Assembly: GCF_000423665.1 (NCBI RefSeq)
Contig: NZ_KE384072.1
Location: 62,001 to 126,000, forward strand
Length of the DNA stretch: 64,000 nt
Direction of reading: 5' to 3'
DNA from: Solirubrobacter soli DSM 22325
GTDB taxonomy: Bacteria; Actinomycetota; Thermoleophilia; Solirubrobacterales; Solirubrobacteraceae
Part shown: positions 8,113-16,349 of the stretch, one piece after another
Position numbering within the stretch: position 1 is the first letter of the stretch
How the letters are laid out: the number at the start of each line of letters is the position of its first letter
Made by a program: the position numbers and the translations under genes
Notes under the pieces: model-generated
Databases searched by the model: none
What the model was told of the DNA's origin: nothing
The model's input: the letters and a program-made list of their open reading frames with translations, nothing else

Positions 8113-8943
8113 TTACGCCGTCGCGAACTGCGTGCCGATCACCGACAGCATCTCGAGCCGCTTGGCGTCCTCGCTCCCCGGCGCCGCGGTGAAGACGACG
8201 AGGCGCTCGGTCTGGTTCTCGGCGGTCAGGATCTGGCAGTCGAGCTCGATCAGCCCGACCTGGGGATGCTGCACGCGCTTGTGGGTGTCGGTGCGCTGCG
8301 CGACCTCGTGGCGCTCCCACAGGGCGGCGAACTCGGGGCTGGCTTCGAGCAGCGCGTGGACGAGCGGTTGTGCCGCGTCGGGGTCGCGCCCGTGCGCGAC
8401 GCGCAGCGCCGCGGCGTAGCTGCGCGAGTGCAGGCCGTAGTCCTCCTCGGGAAAGCGGTCGCGCTCGTGGGGATCGACGAACCAGCGATAGAAGACGCTG
8501 CGCGCGAGCCCCGTGAACTCGGTCTGCGAGCCGAGCAGGGCCTCGGCGAGCGGGTTCTGGACCAGCACCACGCCGAGATCGGACACGACCTGCGCGGGGG
8601 TGTCGAGCCGGTCGAGCAACCTCAGCAGCGCCGGCGTCACATGGTCGGAGCGAAATCCGCGCGGCGGCGCGGCGTGGCCCGCGAGCTGGAAGAGGTGGTC
8701 GCGCTCGTCCTGGGTGAGCCGCAGCGCGCGGGCCAGCGCGCCGACGGTCTGCTCGGACGGCCGCGAGCCGCGCTGCTGCTCGAGGCGGGCGTAGAAGTCG
8801 GTCGACATGTGGGCGAGGAGCGCGACCTCCTCGCGCCGCAGCCCGGCGGTGCGCCGGCGTCGCCCCTGGCTGAGGCCGACGTCCTCGGGCCGCAACGCCT
8901 CGCGGCGGCGGCGGAGGAAGTCGGCGAGGCCTTCGCGGTCCAT
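8113..8943 (-). CDS. XRE family regulator with MmyB-like ligand domain
   Basis: A 276-aa transcription factor. The N-terminal XRE helix-turn-helix spans residues 4-75, with the family stretch GLRREEVALLAHMSTDFYARLEQ. The remainder (about 100-270) resembles the MmyB-like ligand-binding domain. The start at 8943 fits the family N-terminus MDREGLADFLRRRREAL. Regulators of this type are often divergent from short-chain dehydrogenases, which is the arrangement here. The perfect palindrome at 8969-9005 is the probable operator for both genes. Confidence 0.9.
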   Translation of the reverse strand: MDREGLADFLRRRREALRPEDVGLSQGRRRRTAGLRREEVALLAHMSTDFYARLEQQRGSRPSEQTVGALARALRLTQDERDHLFQLAGHAAPPRGFRSDHVTPALLRLLDRLDTPAQVVSDLGVVLVQNPLAEALLGSQTEFTGLARSVFYRWFVDPHERDRFPEEDYGLHSRSYAAALRVAHGRDPDAAQPLVHALLEASPEFAALWERHEVAQRTDTHKRVQHPQVGLIELDCQILTAENQTERLVVFTAAPGSEDAKRLEMLSVIGTQFATA

Positions 8944-8968
8944 GTCTCGCAGTATGCGCCGCGGCCGG

Positions 8969-9005
8969 CGCGTTACCCAGGGACAGCGTGTCCCTGGGTA
9001 ACGCG
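8969..9005. promoter_or_regulatory. Perfect 37-bp palindromic operator between regulator and SDR
   Basis: Two identical 17-bp arms (CGCGTTACCCAGGGACA and its complement) flank the 3-bp centre GCG. It begins 26 bp before the regulator start and ends 40 bp before the SDR start. It can control both promoters and is very likely bound by the MmyB-like regulator. Confidence 0.8.
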
Positions 9006-9045
9006 ACCGCTTTTGCCGGGTGGGTGCGAGCGGCACGGTGTCGGC

Positions 9046-9792
9046 ATGACCTCCATCGCACTCATCACCGGCGGGAACCGCGGCATCGGGCGCAGCACCG
9101 CGCTGGCACTCGACGGCGTCGACGTGATCCTCACCTACCGCTCGAACGCCGACGAGGCCGCGGCCGTCGTCGCCGAGATCGAGGCGAGCGGCCGCCGGGC
9201 CGCCGCGCTGCAGCTCGACGTGGGCGACGTGGCGTCGTTCGACGCATTCGCCGATGCCGTGCGCGACGTCCTTCGCGGGTGGGACCGCGACACGTTCGAC
9301 TTCCTCGTCAACAACGGCGGGATGAGCCGTGGCGGGTCGGTCACGGACGTCACCGAGGCCGACTTCGACGCGCTCGTGAACGTCCACTTCAAGGGCGTCT
9401 TCTTCCTCACCCAGGCGCTTGTGGGGCTGCTCGCCGACGGCGGCGCGATCGTGAACCTCTCGAGCGGCCTGGCGCGGTTCACGAGCCCGGAGCGCGCGAT
9501 CTACGGCTCGGTCAAGGGCGCGGTCGAGGTGCTCTCCCGCTACCTGGCCGCGGAGCTCGGTCCGCGCGGTATCCGCGTCAACGTGATCGCGCCCGGCCCG
9601 GTGGCGACCGACTTCAGCGACGGCGTGGTGCGCGAGACGCCGGCGCTCCAGGAGCACCTCGCCTCGATGACCGCGCTCGGCCGGATCGCCTATGCCGACG
9701 ACATCGGTCCCGCGATCGCCGCGCTGCTCGGCGCCGGCAACCGCTGGGTCACCGGCCAGCGCATCGAGGTCTCAGGCGGGATCCACCTGTAG
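9046..9792 (+). CDS. Short-chain dehydrogenase/reductase
   Basis: A 248-aa classical SDR. The NAD(P)-binding motif is TGGNRGIG near the N-terminus. NNGG replaces the usual NNAG, the catalytic Ser lies in IVNLSSG, and the catalytic YGSVK is intact. The C-terminal VTGQRIEVSGG is typical. Absence of an acidic residue after the second strand (TYRSN) suggests NADP(H). The start at 9046 has no strong ribosome site but fits the family. Divergent from the XRE/MmyB-like gene; it may reduce the ligand that relieves repression. The 3' end overlaps the convergent methyltransferase by 21 bp. Confidence 0.93.
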   Translation: MTSIALITGGNRGIGRSTALALDGVDVILTYRSNADEAAAVVAEIEASGRRAAALQLDVGDVASFDAFADAVRDVLRGWDRDTFDFLVNNGGMSRGGSVTDVTEADFDALVNVHFKGVFFLTQALVGLLADGGAIVNLSSGLARFTSPERAIYGSVKGAVEVLSRYLAAELGPRGIRVNVIAPGPVATDFSDGVVRETPALQEHLASMTALGRIAYADDIGPAIAALLGAGNRWVTGQRIEVSGGIHL

Positions 9793-10521
9793 GAGCCGCA
9801 GCGCGCCGATGTACTCCGGCTGCGTGCGCAGGTGGCCGTGGCGGGCGTCCCACGCGCCGGACTCGAGATCTCGCCGCAGGCGGTGCAACCCGCGTTCGAC
9901 GGCTTCCGGGTCCGCGAACGCCCACACCGACTGGGCGGCCCGGATCGTCGGGTCGAGCAGCTTCTCGGGCCGCGCGTACCAGGCCTCGATGAAGCCGTCG
10001 ACGCAGTCGATCGGGATCGGGACGGGGGTGATCGTCGCGTTGCCGCCGAGGATGCTCGCCACGCGTTCGACCCCGGGATCGCGGGCGTCCTCGGCCTCGA
10101 AGAGCTCGGGGATGTACGCGTCGAGCCAGAAGTCGTGCATCGCCGGCCCGTCGAACGTGAGGATCACGACCGGGCCTCTCGCGACCCGGCGCATCTCGCT
10201 CAGGCCCTTTTCGAGGTCCGGCCACTGGTGGATCGTGATCGTCGCCATCGCGGCGTCGAAGCTGTCGTCGTCGAACGGGAGATCCTCGGCGACGGCGTTC
10301 ACCGCGGGCGTGCGGCGCTGCGCGCGCATCTGCGCCGACGGCTCGACCGCGACGACGTAGCGGTCCTCCGGCTCGTACGAGCCCGCGCCGGCGCCGACGT
10401 TGAGGACCGTGCGGGCGTCCCCCAGTGCGTGATGGATGCGGGCGGCGATGCGCGGGTCGGTGCGCCGCAGGTTGGCGTAGCCGGCGCCTTTGGCCTCGTA
10501 GTCGAAGTCACCCGCCGGCAA
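9772..10521 (-). CDS. Class I SAM-dependent methyltransferase
   Basis: A 249-aa methyltransferase with a Rossmann-like SAM fold. Motif I is VLNVGAGAGSYEP (residues 39-51), the acidic ribose-binding residue lies in VVAVEPS, and motif II is AEDLPFDDDSFDAAMA. This resembles the UbiE/MenG-like Methyltransf_11 group. The substrate is unknown. The TTG start overlaps the stop of the upstream FMN-binding protein by 14 bp, so the two are probably co-transcribed. Confidence 0.88.
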   Translation of the reverse strand: MPAGDFDYEAKGAGYANLRRTDPRIAARIHHALGDARTVLNVGAGAGSYEPEDRYVVAVEPSAQMRAQRRTPAVNAVAEDLPFDDDSFDAAMATITIHQWPDLEKGLSEMRRVARGPVVILTFDGPAMHDFWLDAYIPELFEAEDARDPGVERVASILGGNATITPVPIPIDCVDGFIEAWYARPEKLLDPTIRAAQSVWAFADPEAVERGLHRLRRDLESGAWDARHGHLRTQPEYIGALRLLQVDPA

Positions 10522-11119
10522 GTGCGCGCTCCATGTCGTCGGCGAGTGCCGGCTGCGAGTACGGACCTGGTCGGCGGAGGTGCTCGAGCACGTTCTGCTG
10601 GGAGACCGGGTCCTTGTCCTCGCTCATCTTGACCTTGCAGACGAAGCGGGTGATCGGCAGGCGGATGCCGACCGTCCCGCGCGCGATCCGGGCGCCGATC
10701 TCCTGGTCGAGGTAGAGCGGGTCGGTGACGTGCTGCTCGAAGTGGGCGACGAGGCGGGTGAGGACTTGCAGGTTGGTGTCGGGGTCGAGGATCTGCGGCG
10801 TGCCGTAGCAGTGGGCGACGCTGAAGTTCCACGTCGGGGCGGGCGTGGCGCCGGGCACGTACCAGCTCGGCGAGATGTACCCGTGCGGGCCGGCGACGAT
10901 CAGCAGCACCTCGGACGTGCCGAGCGCGTGCAGTTGCTCGTCCGGCTTGCCGACGTGGCTGTAGACCGCCAGTTCCTCCGACTCCTCGTCGAGCAGGATC
11001 GGATAGTGCGAGGCGACCAACCCGTCGTGGTGACTGACGAACGTCGCCCACGGGTTCTCGCGGATCATCCGACGCACGATCGCCGGGTCGGTCACGGCGT
11101 GGTGTGGACTGTGCCGCAT
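10508..11119 (-). CDS. FMN-binding negative regulator, PaiB family
   Basis: A 203-aa split-barrel flavin-binding protein. The family landmarks are visible: ENPWATFVS near the start, SHYPILLDE, VLLIVAGPHGYISPSWY in the middle, and the late TRFVCKVKMSEDKDPVSQQNV. Members related to Bacillus PaiB were named as negative regulators, but the fold is that of pyridoxine-phosphate-oxidase-like flavoproteins, so an enzymatic or sensing role is equally possible. The start is 24 bp from a divergent TetR gene, the likely regulator. Confidence 0.9.
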   Translation of the reverse strand: MRHSPHHAVTDPAIVRRMIRENPWATFVSHHDGLVASHYPILLDEESEELAVYSHVGKPDEQLHALGTSEVLLIVAGPHGYISPSWYVPGATPAPTWNFSVAHCYGTPQILDPDTNLQVLTRLVAHFEQHVTDPLYLDQEIGARIARGTVGIRLPITRFVCKVKMSEDKDPVSQQNVLEHLRRPGPYSQPALADDMERALAGG

Positions 11120-11143
11120 GTGCTCAGGCTAGCCTTGCGCCCC

Positions 11144-11737
11144 GTGCGCCGCACCCAGGCCGAGCGCCGCGCTGAGACCGAGCGGCGGCTGATCGAGGCG
11201 ACGATGGACATCATCGCTGCTGACGGCGTGCGCGCCGTGACGATCGCCGCGGTGGGATCGGCTGCCGGGTACTCGCGGGGAATCGTCAATCACCAGTTCG
11301 GGACGCGCGAGGGGTTGATGGCCGCGGTGGCGCAGACCGCTCAGGCACGCTTCTCGCCCGTCACCGGCGGCGTGCGCGGGCGCGAGCGGGTGCTGTCCGA
11401 CGTGGCCGCGTATCTGGCGGCGCTGCGCTCGGGCGCCCGCGACGCCCGCGTCTTCCTGCGGCTTTGGATCGCGGCGATCGGCGGCGAGGAGCCAGGGCTG
11501 CACGAGACCTTCGTCGCCCGCGACGCGTTCTTCCGCGATCACGTCGCCGCCGCGGTTCGCGAGGGGATCTCGGACGGCACGATCCGCGCCGACGTCGACC
11601 CGGCCGCGGCCGCGTTCGCGATCGTCGGCCAGCTGCGCGGCATCTCGCTCCAGCTGCAACTCGCGCCCGACGCCGCCGACCTGGACGCGCTCTCCGCCGA
11701 GGTCGGCGCATGGCTCGACCGCGCGCTCGCCCCGTAG
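11144..11737 (+). CDS. TetR family transcriptional regulator
   Basis: A 197-aa TetR repressor. The DNA-binding domain is at residues 5-55 with the recognition segment TIAAVGSAAGYSRGIVNHQFGTREGL. The C-terminal domain is of the BetI/TetR_C type (RVFLRLWIAAIGGEEPG). The GTG at 11144 is chosen because it begins the usual RRTQAERRAETE leader. A TTG at 11135 is also in frame. It is divergent from the PaiB-like gene and probably represses it. Confidence 0.92.
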   Translation: MRRTQAERRAETERRLIEATMDIIAADGVRAVTIAAVGSAAGYSRGIVNHQFGTREGLMAAVAQTAQARFSPVTGGVRGRERVLSDVAAYLAALRSGARDARVFLRLWIAAIGGEEPGLHETFVARDAFFRDHVAAAVREGISDGTIRADVDPAAAAFAIVGQLRGISLQLQLAPDAADLDALSAEVGAWLDRALAP

Positions 11738-11869
11738 CGCCCCGCCCCGGCCCCGGCGCGCCGCCACGCTACTCCTCGCGGCCCAGAATCGCCGGCTCCC
11801 ACTACCGGACGATCACGAGCGCCTGGGTGACGAGGCCGAACGCGGCCGCGATGCGGACTAAGTGCGCGC

Positions 11870-11891
11870 TAAAGGGTCAGACCCCTTAGGT
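11870..11891. repeat. AAAGGGTCAG repeat, copy A
   Basis: A 22-bp copy of a short hairpin repeat (AAAGGGTCAGACCCCTT core) followed by AGGT. It matches copy B (11944-11965) at 20 of 22 positions in the same direction. Between the copies, CGTTAGGT (11895-11902) pairs with ACCTAACG (11930-11937). The rest of the 233-bp gap from 11738 to 11970 shows no reading frame I would support. Confidence 0.55.
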
Positions 11892-11943
11892 TCTCGTTAG
11901 GTGCAGATACGGCGCCAGGCCGTGCGCGAACCTAACGGCGAGA

Positions 11944-11965
11944 TAAAGGGTCAGGCACCTTAGGT
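11944..11965. repeat. AAAGGGTCAG repeat, copy B
   Basis: Second copy of the repeat, with core AAAGGGTCAGGCACCTT followed by AGGT. It ends 5 bp before the stop codon of the minus-strand GAF regulator and could also act as that transcript's terminator. A third, related copy is at 57069-57087. Confidence 0.55.
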
Positions 11966-11970
11966 GGGGT

Positions 11971-13275
11971 TTAGAAAGTGAGGCGTTCGCGGGCGGCGAC
12001 GACGCGCGGGGCGCGGGAGAGCGGGAGGAGTGGGAAGCGGGCGAGCGCGCGGGCTTCGTCGATGCGGCCTTCGGCGAGCAGCGTCTCGACCTCCGCGAGG
12101 TCGCTGGCGAACGGGACCGCCAAGCGGTACGGGCGGGCGCCGACCAGGCCGCCGAGCACGGAGCGCAGCCGCGACATCTCCGCCCGCATCGTCACCGGCT
12201 TGCCGCCGTCGGGATAGATCTCGTGGGTGAGCTCCTCGACCGTCAGGCCGTCGGGCGCGAGCAGCAGGGTGCAGAGGATCTCCGCGTGGCGGTTGGACAG
12301 GGGGATCGTCTCCCCGCGGCGCAGGAGGACCGGGCGCCGGCGCAGCAGTTCGAGCCGCACGCCCGAGCGCGACTCGGCGACGCCGCCCTTCGGCCGCTGC
12401 CAGACGACGAAGCAGTCGTCTTCGAGGGTCTCCACGTCGGCGACGCTGCCGTCGCCCAGCACGACCTCCCCCGCCTCCAGGACCTGCCCGCTGCCGAGCC
12501 AACCGCTCGGCACGCCCATGAGGACTTGCCCGTTGCGCCGCACGAGCGCGGTCCGCTGGCGCGCGCCCGCGACCCGCTCCAGGTACACCTCGCGCGAGCG
12601 CTCGTCGCGCCGGTCGCGGTCGTGGCGCAGGTACGCCTCGGCCATCCCGGCGGCGGCGGTGACCAACGACAACGTGTGCGGGTGCGCGGTCTTCAGGTGG
12701 CCGGTGAGGTCGATCACTCCGAGGATCTCGCCGGTCGCGGGGTCGTGGATCGGCGCGCCCGAGCACTGCCACGGGTGCACGCGCCGCGAGTAGTGCTCGG
12801 CGCTGAAGATCTGCACCGGGTGGTCGACGGCGATCGCGGTGCCGAGCGCGTTCGTCCCCGCTCCGCGCTCGCTCCAGTCCGCCCCGCAGACGAAGTGCAT
12901 GTCGTGGGTGGCCTCGATCACCCGGTGGTGACCTTCGATCCACAGCAGCACGCCGTCGGCGTCTGAGATCACGAGCATGTGGCCGGACTCGCTGGTGGCG
13001 CTCGACAACAGATCGCGCAGAACCGGCAGCACCGGATAGAGCGGATGACGGTGCCACCGCTCGTCGATCTCGCGGTCGTCCATCAGGATCGGCGCACGGC
13101 CCGTCAGCGGATCGATGCCCGCGTCGCTCGACCGCGCCCACGACTGCGCGACCACCGCCCGCACGCTCCCGCCGACGTCGACGCCGGAGTGGAACGCCTC
13201 GTGCACGCGCCGGAGCGCCTTCGCCTGGGCCAGGCGATCGCCGAGCGGATTGACGGCCAACCAGGGGTTTCGCAT
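11971..13275 (-). CDS. GAF domain transcriptional regulator of aldehyde dehydrogenase
   Basis: A 434-aa regulator. The N-terminal half resembles AcoR-type activators: RVHEAFHSG, then SWARSSDAGIDP, and a GAF domain with the block CGADWSERGAGTNALGTAIA. There is no AAA+ sigma-54 domain or Fis helix-turn-helix. Instead the last third has an OmpR/SARP-like winged helix (LSNRHAEILCTLLLAPDGLTVEELTHEIYPDG), an actinobacterial variant that works without sigma-54. It is divergent from an aldehyde dehydrogenase gene and probably activates it through the GCAAC-type sites at 13319-13339. A cut paralogue lies at the right window end. Confidence 0.85.
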   Translation of the reverse strand: MRNPWLAVNPLGDRLAQAKALRRVHEAFHSGVDVGGSVRAVVAQSWARSSDAGIDPLTGRAPILMDDREIDERWHRHPLYPVLPVLRDLLSSATSESGHMLVISDADGVLLWIEGHHRVIEATHDMHFVCGADWSERGAGTNALGTAIAVDHPVQIFSAEHYSRRVHPWQCSGAPIHDPATGEILGVIDLTGHLKTAHPHTLSLVTAAAGMAEAYLRHDRDRRDERSREVYLERVAGARQRTALVRRNGQVLMGVPSGWLGSGQVLEAGEVVLGDGSVADVETLEDDCFVVWQRPKGGVAESRSGVRLELLRRRPVLLRRGETIPLSNRHAEILCTLLLAPDGLTVEELTHEIYPDGGKPVTMRAEMSRLRSVLGGLVGARPYRLAVPFASDLAEVETLLAEGRIDEARALARFPLLPLSRAPRVVAARERLTF

Positions 13276-13318
13276 GGATAGTCACAAACGAAACTACCGG
13301 AGTCCTTTAAATAGGCGT

Positions 13319-13339
13319 GCAACCTCGTTGCAACGTTGC
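13319..13339. promoter_or_regulatory. Overlapping GCAAC/GTTGC inverted repeats, ALDH promoter
   Basis: GCAAC-CTC-GTTGC (13319-13331) is followed immediately by GCAACGTTGC (13330-13339), 44-77 bp from the two divergent start codons. This is a likely binding site for the GAF-domain regulator. Confidence 0.5.
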
Positions 13340-13396
13340 GAAACGCTTGCCTGAGCGGCCTTAGTGTCGAAGGGACATCGACCAGGAGGAGCCCTC

Positions 13397-14890
13397 ATGG
13401 CCATCGCGATCCCTGTATCCGAAGCGACCCGGCACTTCACGTCCTCACCGGGGCAACTGTTGATCGGCGGCCGATGGGTCGACGCCGCCGAGGGCGGCAC
13501 GTTCGAGACGATCGACCCCGGTACCGGCGAGGTGCTGACCACGGTCGCGCACGGCACGGCGGAGGATGTGAACCGCGCCGTCGCCGCCGCCCGCAAGGCG
13601 CTCACCGGCACGTGGGCGAAGATGACACCCTCCGAGCGCGGTCGTGCCATCCACCGCCTCGGCGACCTCGTGGCCGAGAACGCGGACGAGCTGGCCGAGC
13701 TCGACTCGCTCGACAACGGCAAGGCCAAGGCCGTCGCCGCGGCCGCGGACGTCCCGCTCGCCGCCGACCTGTTCTGGTACATGGCCGGGTGGGCGACGAA
13801 GCTGCGCGGCTCGACCGTCCGCCCGTCGCTGCCGTACATCCCCGGCGCCGAGTTCCACGCCTACACGGTCAAGGAGCCCGTGGGCGTCGTCGGCCAGATC
13901 ATCCCGTGGAACTTCCCGCTGTTGATGGCGGCATGGAAGCTCGGCCCGGCGCTCGCGACCGGCTGCACGATCGTGCTCAAGCCGGCCGAGCAGACGCCTT
14001 TGAGCGCTCTTCGCCTCGGCGAGCTCGCCCTGGAAGCGGGCATCCCCGACGGCGTGCTGAACATCGTCACCGGCTTCGGCGACGCGGGCGCGGCGCTGGC
14101 CGAGCACAACGACGTCGACAAGGTCGCCTTCACCGGCTCCACCGAGGTCGGCAAGCTGATCGCGCAGGCCGCGGGCCGCACCAACCTCAAGCGGGTCTCG
14201 CTCGAGCTCGGCGGCAAGTCGCCGAACGTGATCCTCGACGACGCGGACGTCGAGGCCGCGATCGCCGGCTCGGCCCAGGGCATCTTCTTCAACCAGGGCG
14301 AGGTCTGCACCGCCGCGTCGCGCCTCTACATCCACCAGAACCTCTTCGACGAGGTCGTCGAGGGCGTCTCCAACGCGGCCAAGGCGATCAAGGTCGGCCA
14401 CGGCATGTCCCCGGACACCGAGATGGGTCCGCTCGTGTCCTCCGAGCAGTTCGACCGCGTCACCGGCTACCTGAAGATCGGCGCAGAAGAGGGCGCTCGC
14501 GCCGTCACCGGCGGCAGCGCGCTCCCCGGCCCGGGCTACTTCGTCCAGCCGACCGTCCTCGTCGATGCCACGAAGGACCACCGGATCATGCGCGAGGAGA
14601 TCTTCGGCCCGGTCGTCGCCGCGACGCCGTTCGCCTCGATCGATGACATCGCCGACCAGGCCAACGACTCCGAGTACGGCCTCGCCGCGGGCGTCTGGAC
14701 CCGTGACATCTCCAAGGCGCACAAGCTCGCCGCACGCATCAAGGCGGGCACCGTGCACGTCAACACGTACCACATCTACGACGCCGCGCTGCCCTTCGGC
14801 GGCTACAAGCAGAGCGGGTGGGGCCGCGAGATGGGCGAGGAGGTCCTCAACGCCTACCAGGAGACGAAGTCGGTCGTCGTCGCGCTGTGA
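13397..14890 (+). CDS. NAD(P)-dependent aldehyde dehydrogenase
   Basis: A 497-aa aldehyde dehydrogenase oxidising an aldehyde to the acid. Landmarks are PWNFPLLMAAWKLGPALA, the cofactor loop GSTEVGK, catalytic Glu in LELGGKSPNVIL and catalytic Cys in NQGEVCTAASR. It resembles the phenylacetaldehyde/betaine-aldehyde group often found divergent from GAF regulators in actinobacteria. The ATG at 13397 has a strong AGGAGGA ribosome site 6 bp upstream; longer frames start inside the promoter. A strong hairpin terminator follows. Confidence 0.96.
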   Translation: MAIAIPVSEATRHFTSSPGQLLIGGRWVDAAEGGTFETIDPGTGEVLTTVAHGTAEDVNRAVAAARKALTGTWAKMTPSERGRAIHRLGDLVAENADELAELDSLDNGKAKAVAAAADVPLAADLFWYMAGWATKLRGSTVRPSLPYIPGAEFHAYTVKEPVGVVGQIIPWNFPLLMAAWKLGPALATGCTIVLKPAEQTPLSALRLGELALEAGIPDGVLNIVTGFGDAGAALAEHNDVDKVAFTGSTEVGKLIAQAAGRTNLKRVSLELGGKSPNVILDDADVEAAIAGSAQGIFFNQGEVCTAASRLYIHQNLFDEVVEGVSNAAKAIKVGHGMSPDTEMGPLVSSEQFDRVTGYLKIGAEEGARAVTGGSALPGPGYFVQPTVLVDATKDHRIMREEIFGPVVAATPFASIDDIADQANDSEYGLAAGVWTRDISKAHKLAARIKAGTVHVNTYHIYDAALPFGGYKQSGWGREMGEEVLNAYQETKSVVVAL

Positions 14891-14896
14891 GTGACC

Positions 14897-14927
14897 CGCG
14901 GGGCGCCGGCGCGACCGGCGCCCCGCG
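14897..14927. terminator. Bidirectional hairpin terminator
   Basis: A perfect 13-bp GC stem (CGCGGGGCGCCGG with its complement) and a 5-nt loop CGCGA lie between two convergent aldehyde dehydrogenase genes. There is no long T tract, so it may act as a hairpin-only terminator on both strands. Confidence 0.75.
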
Positions 14928-14932
14928 ACACG

Positions 14933-16315
14933 TCAGGCGAGTTTGTAGGTGCGGATGTTGGTGAACTCGTGGAGGCCGACGGTGGAGAGCTCGCGGCCGT
15001 AGCCGGAGCGCTTGATGCCACCGAAGGGGAGCTTCGGGTCGGAGGCGACGAGGGTGTTGATCGAGACCGCGCCGGAGTCGATCCGGCGGGCGACGGCGTG
15101 GGCGCGGTCGGTGTCGGTGCTCCAGACCGTGGCGCCGAGGCCGTAGCGGGTGTCGTTGGCCAGCGTGATCGCCTCGTCCTCGGTGGCGAACGGGGTGATC
15201 GCCACGACCGGGCCGAAGGTCTCGTCGGTGAACGCGGTCATGCCGGGCTTGACGCCGCTCAACACGGTGGGCGGGAAGAAGTAGCCCGGGCGGTCGAGGC
15301 GGGTGCCGCCGGTCTTGAGCTCAGCGCCCTCCTCGATCGTGGCGGCGACCTGGCGCTCGAGCGTCTCGAGGATGTCGAGGCGGGCGAGCGGGCCGAGGCC
15401 GACGCCCTCCTCGCGCGGGTCGCCGATCTTGACCGCCTCCAGCGCCGCGACCAGCCGCTCCTCGAACTCCTCCGCGATCCGCTCGTCGACGAGGAAGCGC
15501 TTGGGCGCGATGCAGGTCTGGCCGGCGGTCATCAGGCGACCCTTGACCGCGTGGGCGATCGTGTGGTCGAGGTCCGCGTCGGCGAGCACGACGAACGGGT
15601 CCGACCCACCCAGCTCGAGCACGCTCTTCTTCAAAGCCGCCCCCGCGGCGGCGGCGACGAACGCGCCCGCCCGCTCGGAGCCGGTGAGCGTGACCGCGGC
15701 CACGCGCGGGTCGGCGATCAGCTTCTCGGACACCTCCGGCACGTTGCCCGGGGCAACGAGCAGGCTCGTGAACACGCCCGCAGGCGCGCCCGCCGCGGCG
15801 AAGACCTCCTCCAACGCCACCGCGGTGCCGGAGACGTTCGGCGCGTGCTTCAGGAGCGCGGTGTTGCCGGCGAGCAGCGCGGGCGCGGCGAAGCGGATGA
15901 CCTGCCAGAGCGGGAAGTTCCACGGCATCACCGCGAAGATCACGCCGATCGGCTCGTAGGCGACGATCGAGGTCTCGTCGACGCGCTGCTCGACCAGCTC
16001 AGCGGGCCCGTGCGCAGCGAAGTACTCGCACGCCGACGCGCACTTCTCGACCTCGAACGCGGCCTCGGCCAGCGGCTTGCCCATCTCGCGGGTGATCAGG
16101 TCGCGCAGCTCCTCGGCGCGGGAACGCAGCTCGCCCGCCACCGCCCGCAGGACCTCGGCGCGCTCCTCGACCGGCCGCCGGCGCCACACACCGAACGCCT
16201 CGTGCGCTGCCGCCAGCGCGGCCTCGATCTGCTCAGGCGAATGCTCGGCGAAGCTCGCGACCTCTTCCTCGGTCGCGGGGTCTACGACAACGATGCTGGG
16301 CGTCTCGACAGTCAT
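14933..16315 (-). CDS. Aldehyde dehydrogenase, succinate-semialdehyde type
   Basis: A 460-aa aldehyde dehydrogenase of the compact GabD1-like class. It has PWNFPLWQVIRFAAPALLAGN, GSERAGAFVA as cofactor loop, catalytic Glu in LELGGSDPFVVL and catalytic Cys in AGQTCIAPKRF. The GGSDP variant is typical of succinate-semialdehyde dehydrogenases. The ATG at 16315 has a GAGGAG ribosome site. It is 34 bp downstream of another aldehyde dehydrogenase on the same strand, so the two are likely one transcript, perhaps serving amine or polyamine breakdown. Confidence 0.95.
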   Translation of the reverse strand: MTVETPSIVVVDPATEEEVASFAEHSPEQIEAALAAAHEAFGVWRRRPVEERAEVLRAVAGELRSRAEELRDLITREMGKPLAEAAFEVEKCASACEYFAAHGPAELVEQRVDETSIVAYEPIGVIFAVMPWNFPLWQVIRFAAPALLAGNTALLKHAPNVSGTAVALEEVFAAAGAPAGVFTSLLVAPGNVPEVSEKLIADPRVAAVTLTGSERAGAFVAAAAGAALKKSVLELGGSDPFVVLADADLDHTIAHAVKGRLMTAGQTCIAPKRFLVDERIAEEFEERLVAALEAVKIGDPREEGVGLGPLARLDILETLERQVAATIEEGAELKTGGTRLDRPGYFFPPTVLSGVKPGMTAFTDETFGPVVAITPFATEDEAITLANDTRYGLGATVWSTDTDRAHAVARRIDSGAVSINTLVASDPKLPFGGIKRSGYGRELSTVGLHEFTNIRTYKLA

Positions 16316-16349
16316 GATTCTCCTCGAAGGCAAACGCTTTCCATAGAGC

